A DNA stretch of 64,000 bases, taken from Amorphochlora amoebiformis (lineage: Eukaryota; Cercozoa; Chlorarachniophyceae). A program made the position numbers and the translations under genes. The notes below the pieces were generated by a model. That model ran no database searches and had not been told where the DNA came from. It saw nothing but the letters and a program-made list of their open reading frames with translations. The DNA lies in contig BAAHQB010000161.1 in NCBI GenBank assembly GCA_054601695.1, forward strand, positions 1-64,000, in the 5' to 3' direction. Shown here piece by piece: positions 1-64,000 of the stretch (the first letter of the stretch is position 1; the number at the start of each line of letters is the position of its first letter).

Positions 1-24
1 ATATATATATATATATATATATAG

Positions 25-15604
<15,580 letters not shown>

Positions 15605-15819
15605 GAGAATCGAGTTCCAATGGCAGTCCAGGGCTGGTACCAGCTGAGACACTCGAGACGTGAGAGACTACTAGAGGGGAATCCATCGCGACGCCTGAGA
15701 CTGATCTCAATTATTTAGATTCTAGAGATGATCTCATCTTAAAATTAAGCATGCGCCTGTGCAAACTTAACGTTCATGACAGGATGAGTATAAAAACGGT
15801 CTACATCCCGTATATCTAG

Positions 15820-15851
<32 letters not shown>

Positions 15852-16455
15852 TATATCTAGATATATATATATATATATACATATACCGTATACTAGATAT
15901 ACTATATATTGATAGATTGTATCATGATCTAGCATATGAGTATATCTAGGTACTACCTAGACTCTAGAGACTATATTCTAGTATATATATATCTAGATAT
16001 ATACGTGGTGGCCTCTTAGTCCTCTGTCTACTACTGACTAGACTGACTAGTCTATACACGATCTAGACGATACTAGTACTACTAGACTAGCGCTAGTAGT
16101 ATATAGACTAGATAGACTAGTAGAGTCTCGTTAAGCTCCAGATACCTAGGATACACACTAGACACACTCTAGATACTACTAACTAGTATATAATTATCTA
16201 GATTATATTAAAGATAATAAAACATAGTATACTACTAGTACTATGGCGTCATCTAGGTCATGTACATCAACGATGAACTCAACGATTTTGCTTGAAAACC
16301 CTAGAACCATCGGTGATAAAACAATTTGAAAATTCTATCAAATGGGACTCGCAGTTTCTGTCTGAGACGACTCTCGAGTTGCGCGGACCGACTAGACCGA
16401 CGAAAGAAGTTAAAAAAGGAGGAAAATAGAAAAACCGAAAATTTCTTGAACACAA
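15605..16455. other. Convergent intergenic spacer, CTAG-rich
   Basis: Tail-to-tail region between GBF1 and INCENP. It contains a short (AT)n tract near 15815-15880 and then about 400 bp dominated by short palindromes such as CTAG, ACTAGT and TCTAGA in many registers (best at 15895-16240). No exon chain or RNA gene was found. The same texture recurs in the other two convergent spacers. Confidence 0.7.
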
Positions 16456-16805
16456 TTAGTTCATCACGCGATTTCGATCTGGGGTCCAGTCTCCAGACCC
16501 CAGATTTCGGTTTCCAAATCTTTTCACTTTGGAACGGTGTGTGAAACCCTTGAAGATAGCTGTCGGGTTAAGAGGTAACGTCAGTCACACACCATAGGAG
16601 AGAATATTAGTACATACCTCCAAGATCCAGCTTGAGCCCCCTTATATCCCCAAATATTTCATCCGAATTAACTTGCGCCTACGTTTTAGAAAGAGAAATA
16701 GGTGAATCAAAATACTCATGAATACTAAATTCTCTCTTAACCTCAAATTCCTATGTGTACGCTATTGTATTACTATGGATAATCTAAATATAGAATGCAC
16801 ACATG

Positions 16806-16847
<42 letters not shown>

Positions 16848-17363
16848 TTTTATACAAATATGTATCATGTCCGGACCTGAGCCTTCAATCGGACACGGAC
16901 GTTTCCCTTTTGTGCCCAGAGCGGGATACGGTCTTTAGATGGTGACTCGCGGTCGGAATAGTCAGAAGAATCGCCTTCTCTATCCGTCATTTCATAACTA
17001 AATAGACCAAATCAGAATATTCAACGAATCTACAACATTCATTGTATGTCTACGGTGCTTACGTTGAAGGATAGCGGTTCGGGGGCGTTAGCTTGTGGAT
17101 CGGTCCAGTTTCTCTTGATTTGGGAGGTGGAGACGTATGACACGCTTGAGATGATTTCGTGCTCTCTTTCTTTGACTTAAGACCGAGGTGCTTCCTCTTA
17201 CGCTCCTGTTCTAGCCGCGCGCGAGTCTTCGCGGCCTCCTTGATACGCTGCTGCTGAAGGATCCTGGCCCTCTTGTCCTTCTCCAGCAGATTTTTTTTAA
17301 GCTTTCGTTCCTTTTCCTATGCAAGAGAATTACAATTATTAGTATTATTAAGGTTACAGATAT

Positions 17364-17431
<68 letters not shown>

Positions 17432-18476
17432 ACATAGTGATATGAGAGACCGTTCACACCTGTTGGCGAGCCAAACGCCTCTTTCCGGCCTCAAGCTGTC
17501 GCTGACGTATCTTTTCTTGCCTCTTCTGTCTCTCCAGAATGATATCATTCTGTTTGGACTTGGCGGACTTCAAAGTTGTAGGCTTTCGAAGCTTGGACAA
17601 GCCGGTTGTGGTCTTTGCAAGAGGTGCTTTTCTGTCTTTGGTACCGTTACTGTTGGTTGTGCTCGTTGACGATATTGATCTGACGGGATGTACTTGCGTT
17701 ATATGATTCGACCGTTCATAAACTTGCATTCATTTACCTGAACGACTCACGCGACGAGTGTCTCTTAGCGGGAGGGGTTGTTCCTTCAGCAGCTCCCTTA
17801 CGCTTTTGTCCAGCGCGAATCTTGGTGCTCATGTCTCCTGAAGATCCATCAAGCTTGTGTTTTTTACGCACAGGCGCTGGTTTTTGGAAGACTCGATTAT
17901 TAGCCGGTGTCGGTCGAGGCTGATTCTGCTCCGGACGTCGCCAGCGGAGGAGATTGGAAATCCCGCTCGAAACCTAGTGTACAGTAAGTAAGACTATGGG
18001 TGTAACATTGAACGACGAGTACCTTGCTAAGAAGTGACTGCGATCCCTGGTTGAGAATCGATTGTGATTCCTGACTTTGCTGTGAGTCGATCGAATGATC
18101 GCTAGAGATGGTTGAGCTGCTATTCTGGGCACTCGACTTGACGCTTTTGTTGCTCTTGCTGCTGGTTGGACGCCCTCCAGCTTCATTGCTATCGTTCTTC
18201 TTTTCTGTAAGAATGGCCACAGCCTTTCGAACGCGCATGTTTGATATCTTCAGGGCCTCCATGATTCGTCTTTTGCCAGTGAATCCCTGAAGATATACGT
18301 ACATAAATTACGGAAGCGTAATGTATATTTCTTTTGTATACATGATGTACACACACACACACACACATACACACATATATATATATATACATATATATAC
18401 ATATATTATAAATAAAAGTGTGTGCGTTTGTGTGTTTATGTATACATACAAATACAAATATGTATATATATATGTA

Positions 18477-18508
<32 letters not shown>

Positions 18509-19396
18509 TATATGTATACTGTAAATGTATATCTCACCATCGCCATAATCGACTTAACCTTCCGCGCCATATCCGCCGTGCTCCGAGTCGTACGCGACCC
18601 TTGGGACGACTGAGATGCGGATGAGCGACGTTGAGTGTTGAGTGCGTTGTCAATCTGCATCTGAACCTTCCGTTTCTGCTCTTCTGCTCTCTTCTTCTTT
18701 TTCAAGGCAAGCTGGAGGGTTTCCTCCTCCTTGAGTGCAGCCTCCTCTCGCTCCTTGAGTCGTCTCTCCACCTCCCGCCTCCTGGCAGCTTCTTTCTTGC
18801 GTTGTGCTTCCCTGCGCTCCAATTCCCTACGCTCAGCCTCCTTTCTGATGGCCTCCCTCCTCTCCTCCTCCCTGCGTTCTTCCTCTTCCCTCATCTGGCG
18901 CTCGATCTCAGCCTTTTTTTTAGCCTCCTCAGCTGCCTTTTTTTTTATTTCTTCTATATGGCGCTTTTCTTCCTCCGCGTCTATTCGACGCTGCTCAGCA
19001 CGTCGTCTCTCCTCGCGTGCCTTGCGAAGAATCTCTTCTCGTATACGCTTCTTCTTTTCCATCTCGCGCTTCTGCTGCTCGAGATGTTCTTGCTCTTGAC
19101 GTCTCCTCTCCTCTTCTCTCCTCTTGTCTTCTTCACGACGCTTCTGAGCTTCTCTCTTGCGTCGTTCCCTATCCTCCCGGCGACGCCGCTGTTCCTCTTT
19201 AGCCTTGAGACGAGCTTTTTCTTCAGCCTTCTTGCGCATGAGTCTTTCCTCCTCAAGACGTCTCTCTTCTTCTTCAACTTCTTTGCGACGCCTCTCCGCG
19301 TCAGCCTCTCTTTTTTTGCGAGCCTCAAACTCAGCCTGCTTGCGAAAATCCTCTTTTCGCTGTCTCTCTTCCTCCTCGGCAGCTTCTCGTTTCTAT

Positions 19397-19480
<84 letters not shown>

Positions 19481-19779
19481 CGTGCCTCAGATTCCTTGCG
19501 CTTCCTCTCATCCTCTTCAGCCTCTTTTCGTTTGCGCTCATCCTCAGCTTTTTTGCGAACATATTCTTTTTCTGCCCTCTGGCGCTCACACTCAGCCTCT
19601 TCCTTGAGTCTCTTTTCTTCAGCCTCTTCAGCTGCCTTCTTCTCAGCATCAACCTCATCCTCAGCCTCCCGAGCTACCTGGGCGTCTTTGGCAGTCTGGT
19701 CATCAGCCTTTCCACCGGATAAATCATGGTCGTCCTCTGCATGTTGTTATGAGAAAAGGATATGTACGCATGCATGTTT

Positions 19780-19815
<36 letters not shown>

Positions 19816-19817
19816 AA

Positions 19818-19856
<39 letters not shown>

Positions 19857-20551
19857 TATAGCTTGCGTGTATTAACCCAGAGCTGCTTCGAGTCGTGCGA
19901 TAAGGACAGCTTTCCGCCCACCGGTCGGTAGACCTCTCTTCTTTAGTTCCCTGCGCAGATCCACAACTCGAAGCAGTGACGGTACAAGCTCAGGCTCGTC
20001 GTCCTCTTCGATTGCTGGAAGGGGATCAACTTCGACGTTCTCCAATATAACCTTGGGGGCAGAGCGTGCTCGGGTATGCCTGGTCCTTCTGCCCCTCGCT
20101 TTCTTGCGTGTGGCCTTAACTTTAGGAGCACGATCCAATTCCTTTTCAGCTGTCTTGATGTTTTGCTCGTTCTTATTCTGGGAAGGGACCTTGTTCTCCT
20201 GGCCAGGTCTAGGCTTAGCCTTTCGATTGGCCCTGCGGAGTTTCTTTATGTATCTTTCCCTAGACCTGAGAAAATACACTTTAGCTCAAGCTCCCCAAAG
20301 CAGGTGTATCCTTGTACACCTTTCGAGTATCCCAGATACGTTCGCCTCTTTGAGCTGCAGCCATTCAAGGTCGCCAGCATAACGTTCCTCCAGCCTCTTT
20401 GTTTCATGATGCTGGAAAAAGTGGAATTAAGTTGTTACTATGCTCCAGTTTCTCCCAAAACCTCACGTACACACGCGTTGTAAGTGTCTATCACCGCTAG
20501 GACGTTTATCTTGGAGATCAAGGCCTCAATCTGGAAGGGCTTGCGGCTCAT
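16456..20551 (-). CDS. INCENP: Inner centromere protein INCENP with an added SAP domain (12 exons)
   Basis: INCENP is the scaffold of the chromosomal passenger complex. Its N-terminus binds survivin/borealin and its C-terminal IN-box binds and activates Aurora kinase. Exons in transcription order: 20551-20471 (donor alternatively at 20462), 20411-20320, 20265-19877, 19736-19482, 19385-18538, 18286-18023, 17973-17738, 17679-17460, 17316-17063, 16997-16877, 16678-16618, 16559-16456 (TAA). All phases agree; 974 residues, close to human length. Visible: CEN-box with DLEWLQ near residue 45; basic region; SAP helix-loop-helix around 155-188 (LRRELKKRGL..GGRKAVLIARL); about 350 residues of charged single-helix coiled coil rich in EERRREE; then an IN-box with YEMTDREGDSSDYSD, IPLWAQKG, DEIFGDI, IFKGF and a terminal S-G-D-W resembling the Aurora-phosphorylated TSS-W motif. 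Intron 4 is only 96 bp and almost pure AT. Shares a 441-bp upstream region with the divergent gene at 20993. Confidence 0.95.
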
Positions 20552-20992
20552 CTGGCCCACCTCGACTGCTCGGCCAACGGCTAGAGTTTCACAGAGCCGA
20601 TAATTTAATTGGAAAAATTAAAATTAAGCGCTCTCCATGAAAATCGTCCGGGAACAACATTGTGGCAACGCAACCCATATGAAAGGAACCCCTAGGTCGG
20701 CAGCAACTTTAGGATCCTACCAACAGATATGACAATCTCCCATACGTTCAGATTCTACAAGAGACGTAGACAAACTTCGCGCTCGCCCTCGCGCTCGCCC
20801 TCGCACTTCGCCCGTACGAATTATCATAGTTCTTCTTCGGACCACCCAAGTAAAACGTAAGAACATGTACACGCGTACAGACATATTGACACGTACGCTC
20901 TGACTCGTCTTCTAAAATTTTTCTGATGAAAATTTCACAGATTCTACCATTTCCACGGTGGACCCCCGCCATCACGGGATTCACGGCCCCAC
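20552..20992. promoter_or_regulatory. Shared divergent promoter region of INCENP and the RD/RS gene
   Basis: The 441 bp between two start codons on opposite strands is free of microsatellite. It includes a GC-rich direct repeat near 20772-20812 (cgctcgccct units). No TATA box is obvious. Role inferred from position only; part may be 5' UTR or an upstream exon of the + strand gene. Confidence 0.45.
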
Positions 20993-26869
<5,877 letters not shown>

Positions 26870-27081
26870 CGTCGACTGCGTGCGATGTACTCATTCACAT
26901 ATACACACATATTGTATATGTGTGTGTATATGTATATGTGTATATATGTATATATCCATGTACAAATATATATATGTACATATATATACATATATATATA
27001 TATACATATATATGTATTTATGTATATATATGTATGTATATATATATTTGTATGTATATATACATAAATGTATTTATACAG

Positions 27082-27114
<33 letters not shown>

Positions 27115-27323
27115 CACATATATATATCTTTACATATATATACATATAATATACAAATAAAAATTATACCTACTCGAACATACATTATATACACATATAT
27201 GTGTACATATGTGTATATATGTATGTTTATATATTTATATATGTAAATAGATGTACATGTTTTGTTTTTTATTCTTTTTTTATTACATATACATATAATA
27301 GAAATAGGATATATTTGCAATTT

Positions 27324-27401
<78 letters not shown>

Positions 27402-27455
27402 TAATGATTTCAGATATATATGTGCACATGTACAATTTAATATATACAAATTATG

Positions 27456-27528
<73 letters not shown>

Positions 27529-27589
27529 ATGAATACAAGTAATGTTTTTGTTTGTATTCATAGCACATATATATATATATATATATATG

Positions 27590-27638
<49 letters not shown>

Positions 27639-27939
27639 GTGTGTGTGTGTATATATATTTAATTCTGTATACATAATACATACATTAAGATATAGATACA
27701 CACATATTTTCAAGATGAACGTGTTCCTTTTGCTAATAGTAAGTGCTCGGTATTGTAAAGATCGACATTTTTTCAATGTCTAGATTCTAGACCATATCTA
27801 AAATGCAGAAGATTTCTTAGATTTACCAAATCTTTAAGCTTGCTAGCTTCTAGAGCTTGTGAAAAGTAAATTCATGGTATCATCGTTAACACTAGGACCA
27901 GGTTAACTTTGTCTAGAGTAAGACTCGATCGATATATGT

Positions 27940-27971
<32 letters not shown>

Positions 27972-27977
27972 TATATA

Positions 27978-28020
<43 letters not shown>

Positions 28021-28361
28021 AATTGATATATGTAAATTGCATACAGACAGTATATAGATCTAGTAGATATGTGGCAAATCTGAGAACAACCGATACTAGT
28101 GATAACTATATACTAGATCTAGTACTAGTAGTAGATATAACTACTAGAACTAACTACCAGCGACTAGAGCGATCGATGTCATCACTCATGAGTATCATCC
28201 ACAGCATCTCTAGAGCTACTTCTAGTACTTACTGCAGTTAGAGACAGTCCATCTAGTCCATGGGCATTGTACGTATGCGTATTGTGATACCGCCGTGGTA
28301 CACACAACGTACCATGATCAGTGACGTTCTAGACGTTACGTACGACTGGAGTCCGATGATA

Positions 28362-28411
<50 letters not shown>

Positions 28412-29164
28412 TATATATATCTAGATATACATACTCTTAGACATGTAGGTGTATGTGGGACCAATCTAATCACATCAAAATATCAACGCTTGCGAGTTGT
28501 ATGGTGATTGTACGTATGCATGTACTGGTACACATTACGAGTACATCATACGCATACATACGTGTACGTGCGTACACGTATCCTAAACATGTAGGTATGT
28601 GGTACGTATGCGTACGTGGGATATCCCCGATCTCTAGAATCTAACCGCATAAATAAATATCAATACTTGCAATTCATGGTGTTATTGTACGTATACGTAT
28701 TGTGATACTGCCACCATGTGCTAGTCACGACGTACGCGTACATCACACGTATGTGTATACATTGGTAATTTGGTATGTACGTATACTAGACTACGTACGT
28801 ATACTAGACTGTACAAGCAAGACATGTAGGTATAGCTAGATAGTAGTACGTGTACGTCAGAAACATGAGAAAATTGAAAATTTAATAACAAACTTGATGA
28901 CTAGCTAAATCCATCTATCTATCAAACGGCCGATATTAGTTAGTAGACTACAAATTTCAGCGTGTCACGCGAGTAGTTAGTACACGTGTCACGTGAGTAG
29001 TACACGTGTCACGTTAGTACACGTGTCATAGTACACGTGTCACGGCAGCTTCATCCACCCTGATGAGCCTCCGCCAGAAATTCGCCTTTTCCTAAGTGTC
29101 CTTATGTGTATACTGCTAATGTACATAAATACGTAAAATATATATATGTAAAGTATACTTTGGA

Positions 29165-29226
<62 letters not shown>

Positions 29227-29256
29227 ATATAATCCTATACACCCAACATAAACATA

Positions 29257-29296
<40 letters not shown>

Positions 29297-29372
29297 TATA
29301 TTTATATATTATATATATTATATATATATATATATATAATACATATATGTATATATATATATATATATATAC

Positions 29373-29435
<63 letters not shown>

Positions 29436-29449
29436 CATATATGTAGTGA
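26870..29449. other. Convergent intergenic spacer with AT blocks, CTAG-rich and ACGT-rich segments
   Basis: Tail-to-tail region between the RD/RS gene and the glycosyltransferase/PAN gene. Positions 26900-27700 and 27930-28020 are (AT)n with TA-rich variants. 28050-28240 is CTAG-rich. 28260-28860 is dense in GTAC/ACGT palindromes (gtacgtatgcgtac). 28960-29045 repeats a CACGTG-bearing unit. 29165-29445 is again (AT)n. No supported exon was found. Confidence 0.65.
28960..29045. repeat. CACGTG-containing short tandem repeat
   Basis: Three exact copies and one slightly diverged copy of 'gtacacgtgtca' in 85 bp, each with a CACGTG palindrome and separated by short variable links. Confidence 0.85.
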
Positions 29450-45198
<15,749 letters not shown>

Positions 45199-45354
45199 CC
45201 CGCGTGGTTGTCTGAGAGAGAGAGTCTCCGGAGATCCTTTATGATTGAATCCCCGACATTTCACAAGAATCCCGGGAATCCCCACCTATCAAAACGAATC
45301 CCGGCAATCCAAATTAAAATATCATTTCGGCTTTCTTTTTTCGAAAATTTCGAA
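45199..45354. promoter_or_regulatory. Shared divergent promoter region of the glycosyltransferase-like gene and the 159-aa gene
   Basis: 156 bp between two opposite start codons, unique sequence with a run of GAATCCCGG-type near-repeats (45268-45310) and a short GA tract (45210-45226). Role inferred from gene orientation only. Confidence 0.45.
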
Positions 45355-45641
45355 ATGGCGGCGGGACTGTTGATGGCTATCGTGGCCGTCGTTCCGTCTG
45401 CTTCCATCCCTCAGCGGCATCGAAATCGCGCGAATTTGACGCAAATCAGCCTGATTTCCGTCACTGCCGGGGATTCCCCGTGGGGGAAAAAGCCGGATTG
45501 GTGGGGAGATTCCGCCCCAGAGGAGGTAGAAAAGGGAAGAAGGGAGGGAAAATAGGTGTAGGTAGACGCTTAGAGAGAAGAGTGTAGGGATTATATTTGA
45601 TATGTTTGTATGAAACATGTATATATGTGTATGTGTGTATG

Positions 45642-45681
<40 letters not shown>

Positions 45682-45711
45682 TATATATATATATATATAT
45701 TTCTAAATATG

Positions 45712-45769
<58 letters not shown>

Positions 45770-45825
45770 ACAAACAAGAACCAAGCTTCTACTACTAAAG
45801 AAGAGTCTGTAACAATACATATATT

Positions 45826-45872
<47 letters not shown>

Positions 45873-45910
45873 CATTTGTATGTATATACACATATATACA
45901 TACATACATG

Positions 45911-45961
<51 letters not shown>

Positions 45962-46061
45962 ATATGTATGTATACATATAACGTTTACATAGATGAAGCT
46001 AGCAGAAGCGAACCCTTGGCCAGCTGACCCACGGTAGTTGCTGTATATGTATAGAATATAT

Positions 46062-46124
<63 letters not shown>

Positions 46125-46186
46125 GTAGGCGGTACCCCAGGATACACTCCATAGCAGAAGCAGAGATGCAAGTATATACATACAAT

Positions 46187-46255
<69 letters not shown>

Positions 46256-46256
46256 G

Positions 46257-46297
<41 letters not shown>

Positions 46298-46360
46298 GTT
46301 ATGTAGACAGGAAATCGATTAATGCGGGCAGCTGGAGTTGAGGTGTATATACGTACTTAG

Positions 46361-46444
<84 letters not shown>

Positions 46445-46448
46445 TATG

Positions 46449-46480
<32 letters not shown>

Positions 46481-46573
46481 TATATTGTAGACACATATAT
46501 TATACATATGCACATATACACATCATACGCATTATGCACATAATATATAATAGTATATTAGTATTACATATTT

Positions 46574-46613
<40 letters not shown>

Positions 46614-46624
46614 TGTGTACACAT

Positions 46625-46657
<33 letters not shown>

Positions 46658-47281
46658 ATACATATATATACACATATATATATATATATTCATACAGGGC
46701 ATGGAACCATTAAAAAGTAAGCTAGAACTTGTAGCCCCCCCCTTGGATTTCACCAATTATGCGAATTGGGTCGCCGCGAAAAGGTAACTATATATCGCTC
46801 CCTACTCTATCTAAACCCTAATCCTAACCTATGCCTGAATCAATGGTCCTAGGACTAAGACATGCTGAATAATCTGATCCTAACCTTTGCCTCTAACCTG
46901 AATACAAATCATAACTCTAACCCTAACTTAAATCTGTTACCTTAACCCTAACCCTAAGCCTAACCCTTAACCCTAACCTAACACTAATCTAAGCATGTCA
47001 TGTTAACCCTAACCCTAACCCTAAATGTTAACCCTAACCCTAACTGTTAACCCTAACTGGATTGTAAGTAAGGGGTTATATTGGTTATATATATGTTCGT
47101 ATATGTGTATATGTATCGGGAATAATGCTAATTGGGGTGTATCTATCTAATAGGTTAGATTGCTTATGTGTGTTTGTATATGTATTTATATATGATATGT
47201 ATGTATGTATATATATATATATATATATACATATATGTATTCATATATTATATATATATATAATATAATATATATATATAC

Positions 47282-47314
<33 letters not shown>

Positions 47315-47335
47315 TGTATGTATTTACATATTCAC

Positions 47336-47407
<72 letters not shown>

Positions 47408-47487
47408 GTATGGTATAATATACACTCTCATTATCTCTCTGTACATTACATACACGCCGGCATCTCACACATACCTTACCTAAATAC

Positions 47488-47543
<56 letters not shown>

Positions 47544-47706
47544 CTGTACACATGAGAATATTATATACTCAAGAACATATATATATATATATACATATTT
47601 ATATATATATATATATGTATAAAATATTTCCAGGCCTCCCATTAAATCGGATACCGCTGAGTCATCCGAAAAGTCCACATCGGCTCGCGAGAATTCCGAA
47701 AAATAA
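45355..47706 (+). CDS. Unrecognised 159-residue protein (7 exons)
   Basis: I do not recognise the family. Exons 45355-45525, 45779-45808, 45993-46033, 46129-46171, 46307-46342, 46698-46783 and 47634-47706 (TAA) join in consistent phase. The start ATG opens a hydrophobic N-terminus ([14 protein letters not shown]), which could be a signal peptide or a mitochondrial presequence because Arg-rich sequence follows it. The middle is Trp/Pro rich ([18 protein letters not shown]); a later segment reads [13 protein letters not shown]; the tail is Ser/Glu/Lys rich. No cysteine pairs or catalytic motif are visible. Divergent from the glycosyltransferase-like gene 156 bp away and convergent with AMDHD2. 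The last intron contains a degenerate telomeric array. Confidence 0.75.
46812..47057. repeat. Degenerate telomeric array with a dispersed telomere-associated unit
   Basis: CCCTAA variants in the last intron of the 159-aa gene, including 'caatggtcctaggactaaga' at 46841-46860 followed by catgctgaataatctgatcc. Confidence 0.85.
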
Positions 47707-48444
47707 CTAGTTAAGCCCCATCACCATCGCGTTAATAGGGCTCGCAACGAAAACAAGTTAGATTTGCAAAATACTATTTCATATGAATAGTAAATAGTAC
47801 TTTTTCGAATAATACAAATCGTGATTTTTGGCATTCCATATGAATAGAATACCATAGTTTCAATTATTTCTAATTATTAATTTACGATTTCTATTTAAGG
47901 ATAGCATGCAATTACGCCGAATATAGTATCATGCACTGTCTACAATCACAGCCATTTCAAAGATACGCTTTAAAACACTAAGTCATTTTAACTCATTTAT
48001 CAGTTCAGTTTAGTCGATGATAGGTCGTGTGTTTCTACCTAACCCTAACCCTGACTGTATAGTCATAGTGCTGTGAACTAGGTGAATTATATCTGGCTAG
48101 TCTAGGCTAGACTATATCTGTGTATGTATCTAGATATATATATATTTATATTAAGATTTGACTGGTGCAGTTGAGTCTAGTGTCCGCAGTAAATGTCACA
48201 ATGCTAGCAATGAGAAATTTGAAACGATCGATATAATTCTACTACTAGTACTAATTGCGTCGAACAAGGCAAATAGCCGTTCTGTTAGTGTTATGTTTAG
48301 CTAATGCCGAAGCCGAACACATATATAGTATCCGCTACTGATATAACGCCAAGCAAATTGCAAAAATTATGAAAAAATTCATTAATTAAGCGCCTGAAAT
48401 GACGCCGCACAAATTGCGAAAAAATTATAAAAAAAATTCATTAA
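47707..48444. other. Convergent intergenic spacer, AT-rich then CTAG-rich
   Basis: Tail-to-tail region between the 159-aa gene and AMDHD2. It begins with about 300 bp of unique AT-rich sequence, has one telomeric doublet near 48040, then a CTAG-rich stretch (48060-48260) including ctactactagtactaatt, nearly the same wording as the spacers at 16 kb and 28 kb. Two near copies of an 'aaaattcattaattaagcgc' segment lie at 48370-48452; the second runs into the AMDHD2 stop codon. Confidence 0.65.
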
Positions 48445-63309
<14,865 letters not shown>

Positions 63310-63427
63310 GATGGAAATCGGATATTAGAATGTAAGATATGAAGATATCTGTTTCATAATATATATTAATCTTTCATGTGGATTCCGTGGATTCCGACGT
63401 GTGACATCTGGGGGACACGCCTGTCGA
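63310..63427. promoter_or_regulatory. Shared divergent promoter region of AMDHD2 and the membrane-protein gene
   Basis: 118 bp between opposite start codons, unique sequence with no repeat. Assigned by position only. Confidence 0.45.
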
Positions 63428-63593
63428 ATGAAACTCGGCCTTGGCGTCGCGTGTCTCGGCTTCTTCCTCGTCTTCCTCTTGCTCGTTCTTTCGCGCCAAC
63501 TTTCTCATTCGCATTCATCTGTTCATCCTGAGCCTTTGGATTCGTTGGTTTCAAAGTGGGCATTAGAAATGGAGGAGAAAGACGTCAAGACTG
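63428..63593 (+). CDS. N-terminal exon of a signal-anchor membrane protein (continues beyond window)
   Basis: The first 55 codons start at ATG 63428 and end one base into a codon at a good donor (ACTG|gtaaat). Residues 3-21 form a strong hydrophobic segment (LGLGVACLGFFLVFLLLVL), followed by a Ser/His linker and an amphipathic acidic-basic stretch ending in KDVKT. This is the layout of a type II Golgi/ER enzyme or a secreted protein, but no domain is present to name it. It is divergent from AMDHD2 with 118 bp between start codons. Downstream sequence is CT-rich then (AT)n and looks intronic. Confidence 0.6.
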
Positions 63594-63917
63594 GTAAATA
63601 CCACGATTTCGCTTGAGAAGCAAGCTCCTTTTCGTGTGTTCGAGAGCTCTCTTTATCTCACCCCTTCGAAAGCCTTTCACTTGCCTTTGAATCGGATCGT
63701 GCTCTGCTCTTCAACTCAGCTTCCCCTCTTTCTCGCTTTCTCTTGCCGTATCTTACACTCTATTTCACTCTTTCCTTCCTTCTCTCTTTTCTCTTGACGG
63801 CAAAATATCGTTGTTTCTCTATCCCTCAATTTTGAACTCTTTTGACCCTCTTCCACGTTCTTTCTCTTTCTCTGTGAGCCTCTTAGTATTCGAGTATATA
63901 GATATATTTATATCTAT

Positions 63918-64000
<83 letters not shown>
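63594..64000. other. Intron of the right-edge gene: CT-rich stretch then (AT)n
   Basis: After the gtaaat donor the sequence is pyrimidine-rich unique DNA to about 63885, then short TA variants and a pure (AT)n block to the window end. No second exon is visible. Confidence 0.5.

Noticed and set aside
16477-16505. 10-bp-stem hairpin resembling a terminator or 3' processing signal
   Set aside because: It lies inside the last coding exon of INCENP, where both arms encode protein.
18631-19722. 363-codon + strand frame opposite INCENP
   Set aside because: Antisense shadow of the coiled-coil exon and crosses the AT intron.

Overview
The window is nuclear DNA from an intron-rich eukaryote with vertebrate-type (TTAGGG)n telomeric repeats. 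About nine tenths of it is (AT)n microsatellite, interstitial telomeric arrays, long CT/GA tracts and tandem copies of exon edges. Coding sequence survives as 20-170 bp islands between repeats. Each island was read as an exon by pairing an AG acceptor with a GT donor (one GC donor), requiring an open frame, and requiring consecutive islands to agree in phase. Almost every long open frame of Ile-Tyr, Leu-Ser or Arg-Glu repeats is an artefact of the microsatellites. The lineage cannot be fixed from this sequence. Standard stop codons, TTAGGG telomeres and up to about 30 exons per gene suggest an intron-dense protist.

Seven genes are reconstructed, alternating strictly in strand. (1) + strand, window start to 15604: C-terminal 543 residues of a GBF1/GNOM-type ARF guanine-nucleotide exchange factor, 25 exons, cut by the window edge. 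(2) - strand, 20551 to 16456: INCENP, 12 exons, about 974 residues, with a SAP domain. (3) + strand, 20993 to 26869: a 1148-residue RD/RS-rich, disordered, probably RNA-associated protein, 3 exons. (4) - strand, 45198 to 29450: a type II membrane glycosyltransferase-like protein followed by a PAN/apple-type cysteine module, about 30 exons, one junction unresolved. (5) + strand, 45355 to 47706: an unrecognised 159-residue protein, 7 exons. (6) - strand, 63309 to 48445: AMDHD2 (N-acetylglucosamine-6-phosphate deacetylase), 22 exons over 14.9 kb, 454 residues. (7) + strand from 63428: first exon of a signal-anchor protein running off the right edge.

The genes form three divergent pairs with short shared promoters (20552-20992, 45199-45354, 63310-63427). 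They also form three convergent pairs whose spacers (15605-16455, 26870-29449, 47707-48444) share an odd CTAG-rich sequence texture.

The most unusual biology is in the introns. Telomeric hexamers directly form splice sites: acceptors read CCCTAACCCTAG|exon and donors read exon|GTTAGGGTTAGGG. The C-strand repeat also carries CTAAC, which matches the branch-point consensus. Separately, the first or last 15-50 bp of many exons, with its splice site, is tandemly copied into the neighbouring intron, the copies being separated by (AT)n. In one such copy a telomeric array has been inserted inside the copied exon. Interstitial telomeric DNA, AT expansion and exon-edge duplication together look like an active process of intron growth and possibly intron creation.
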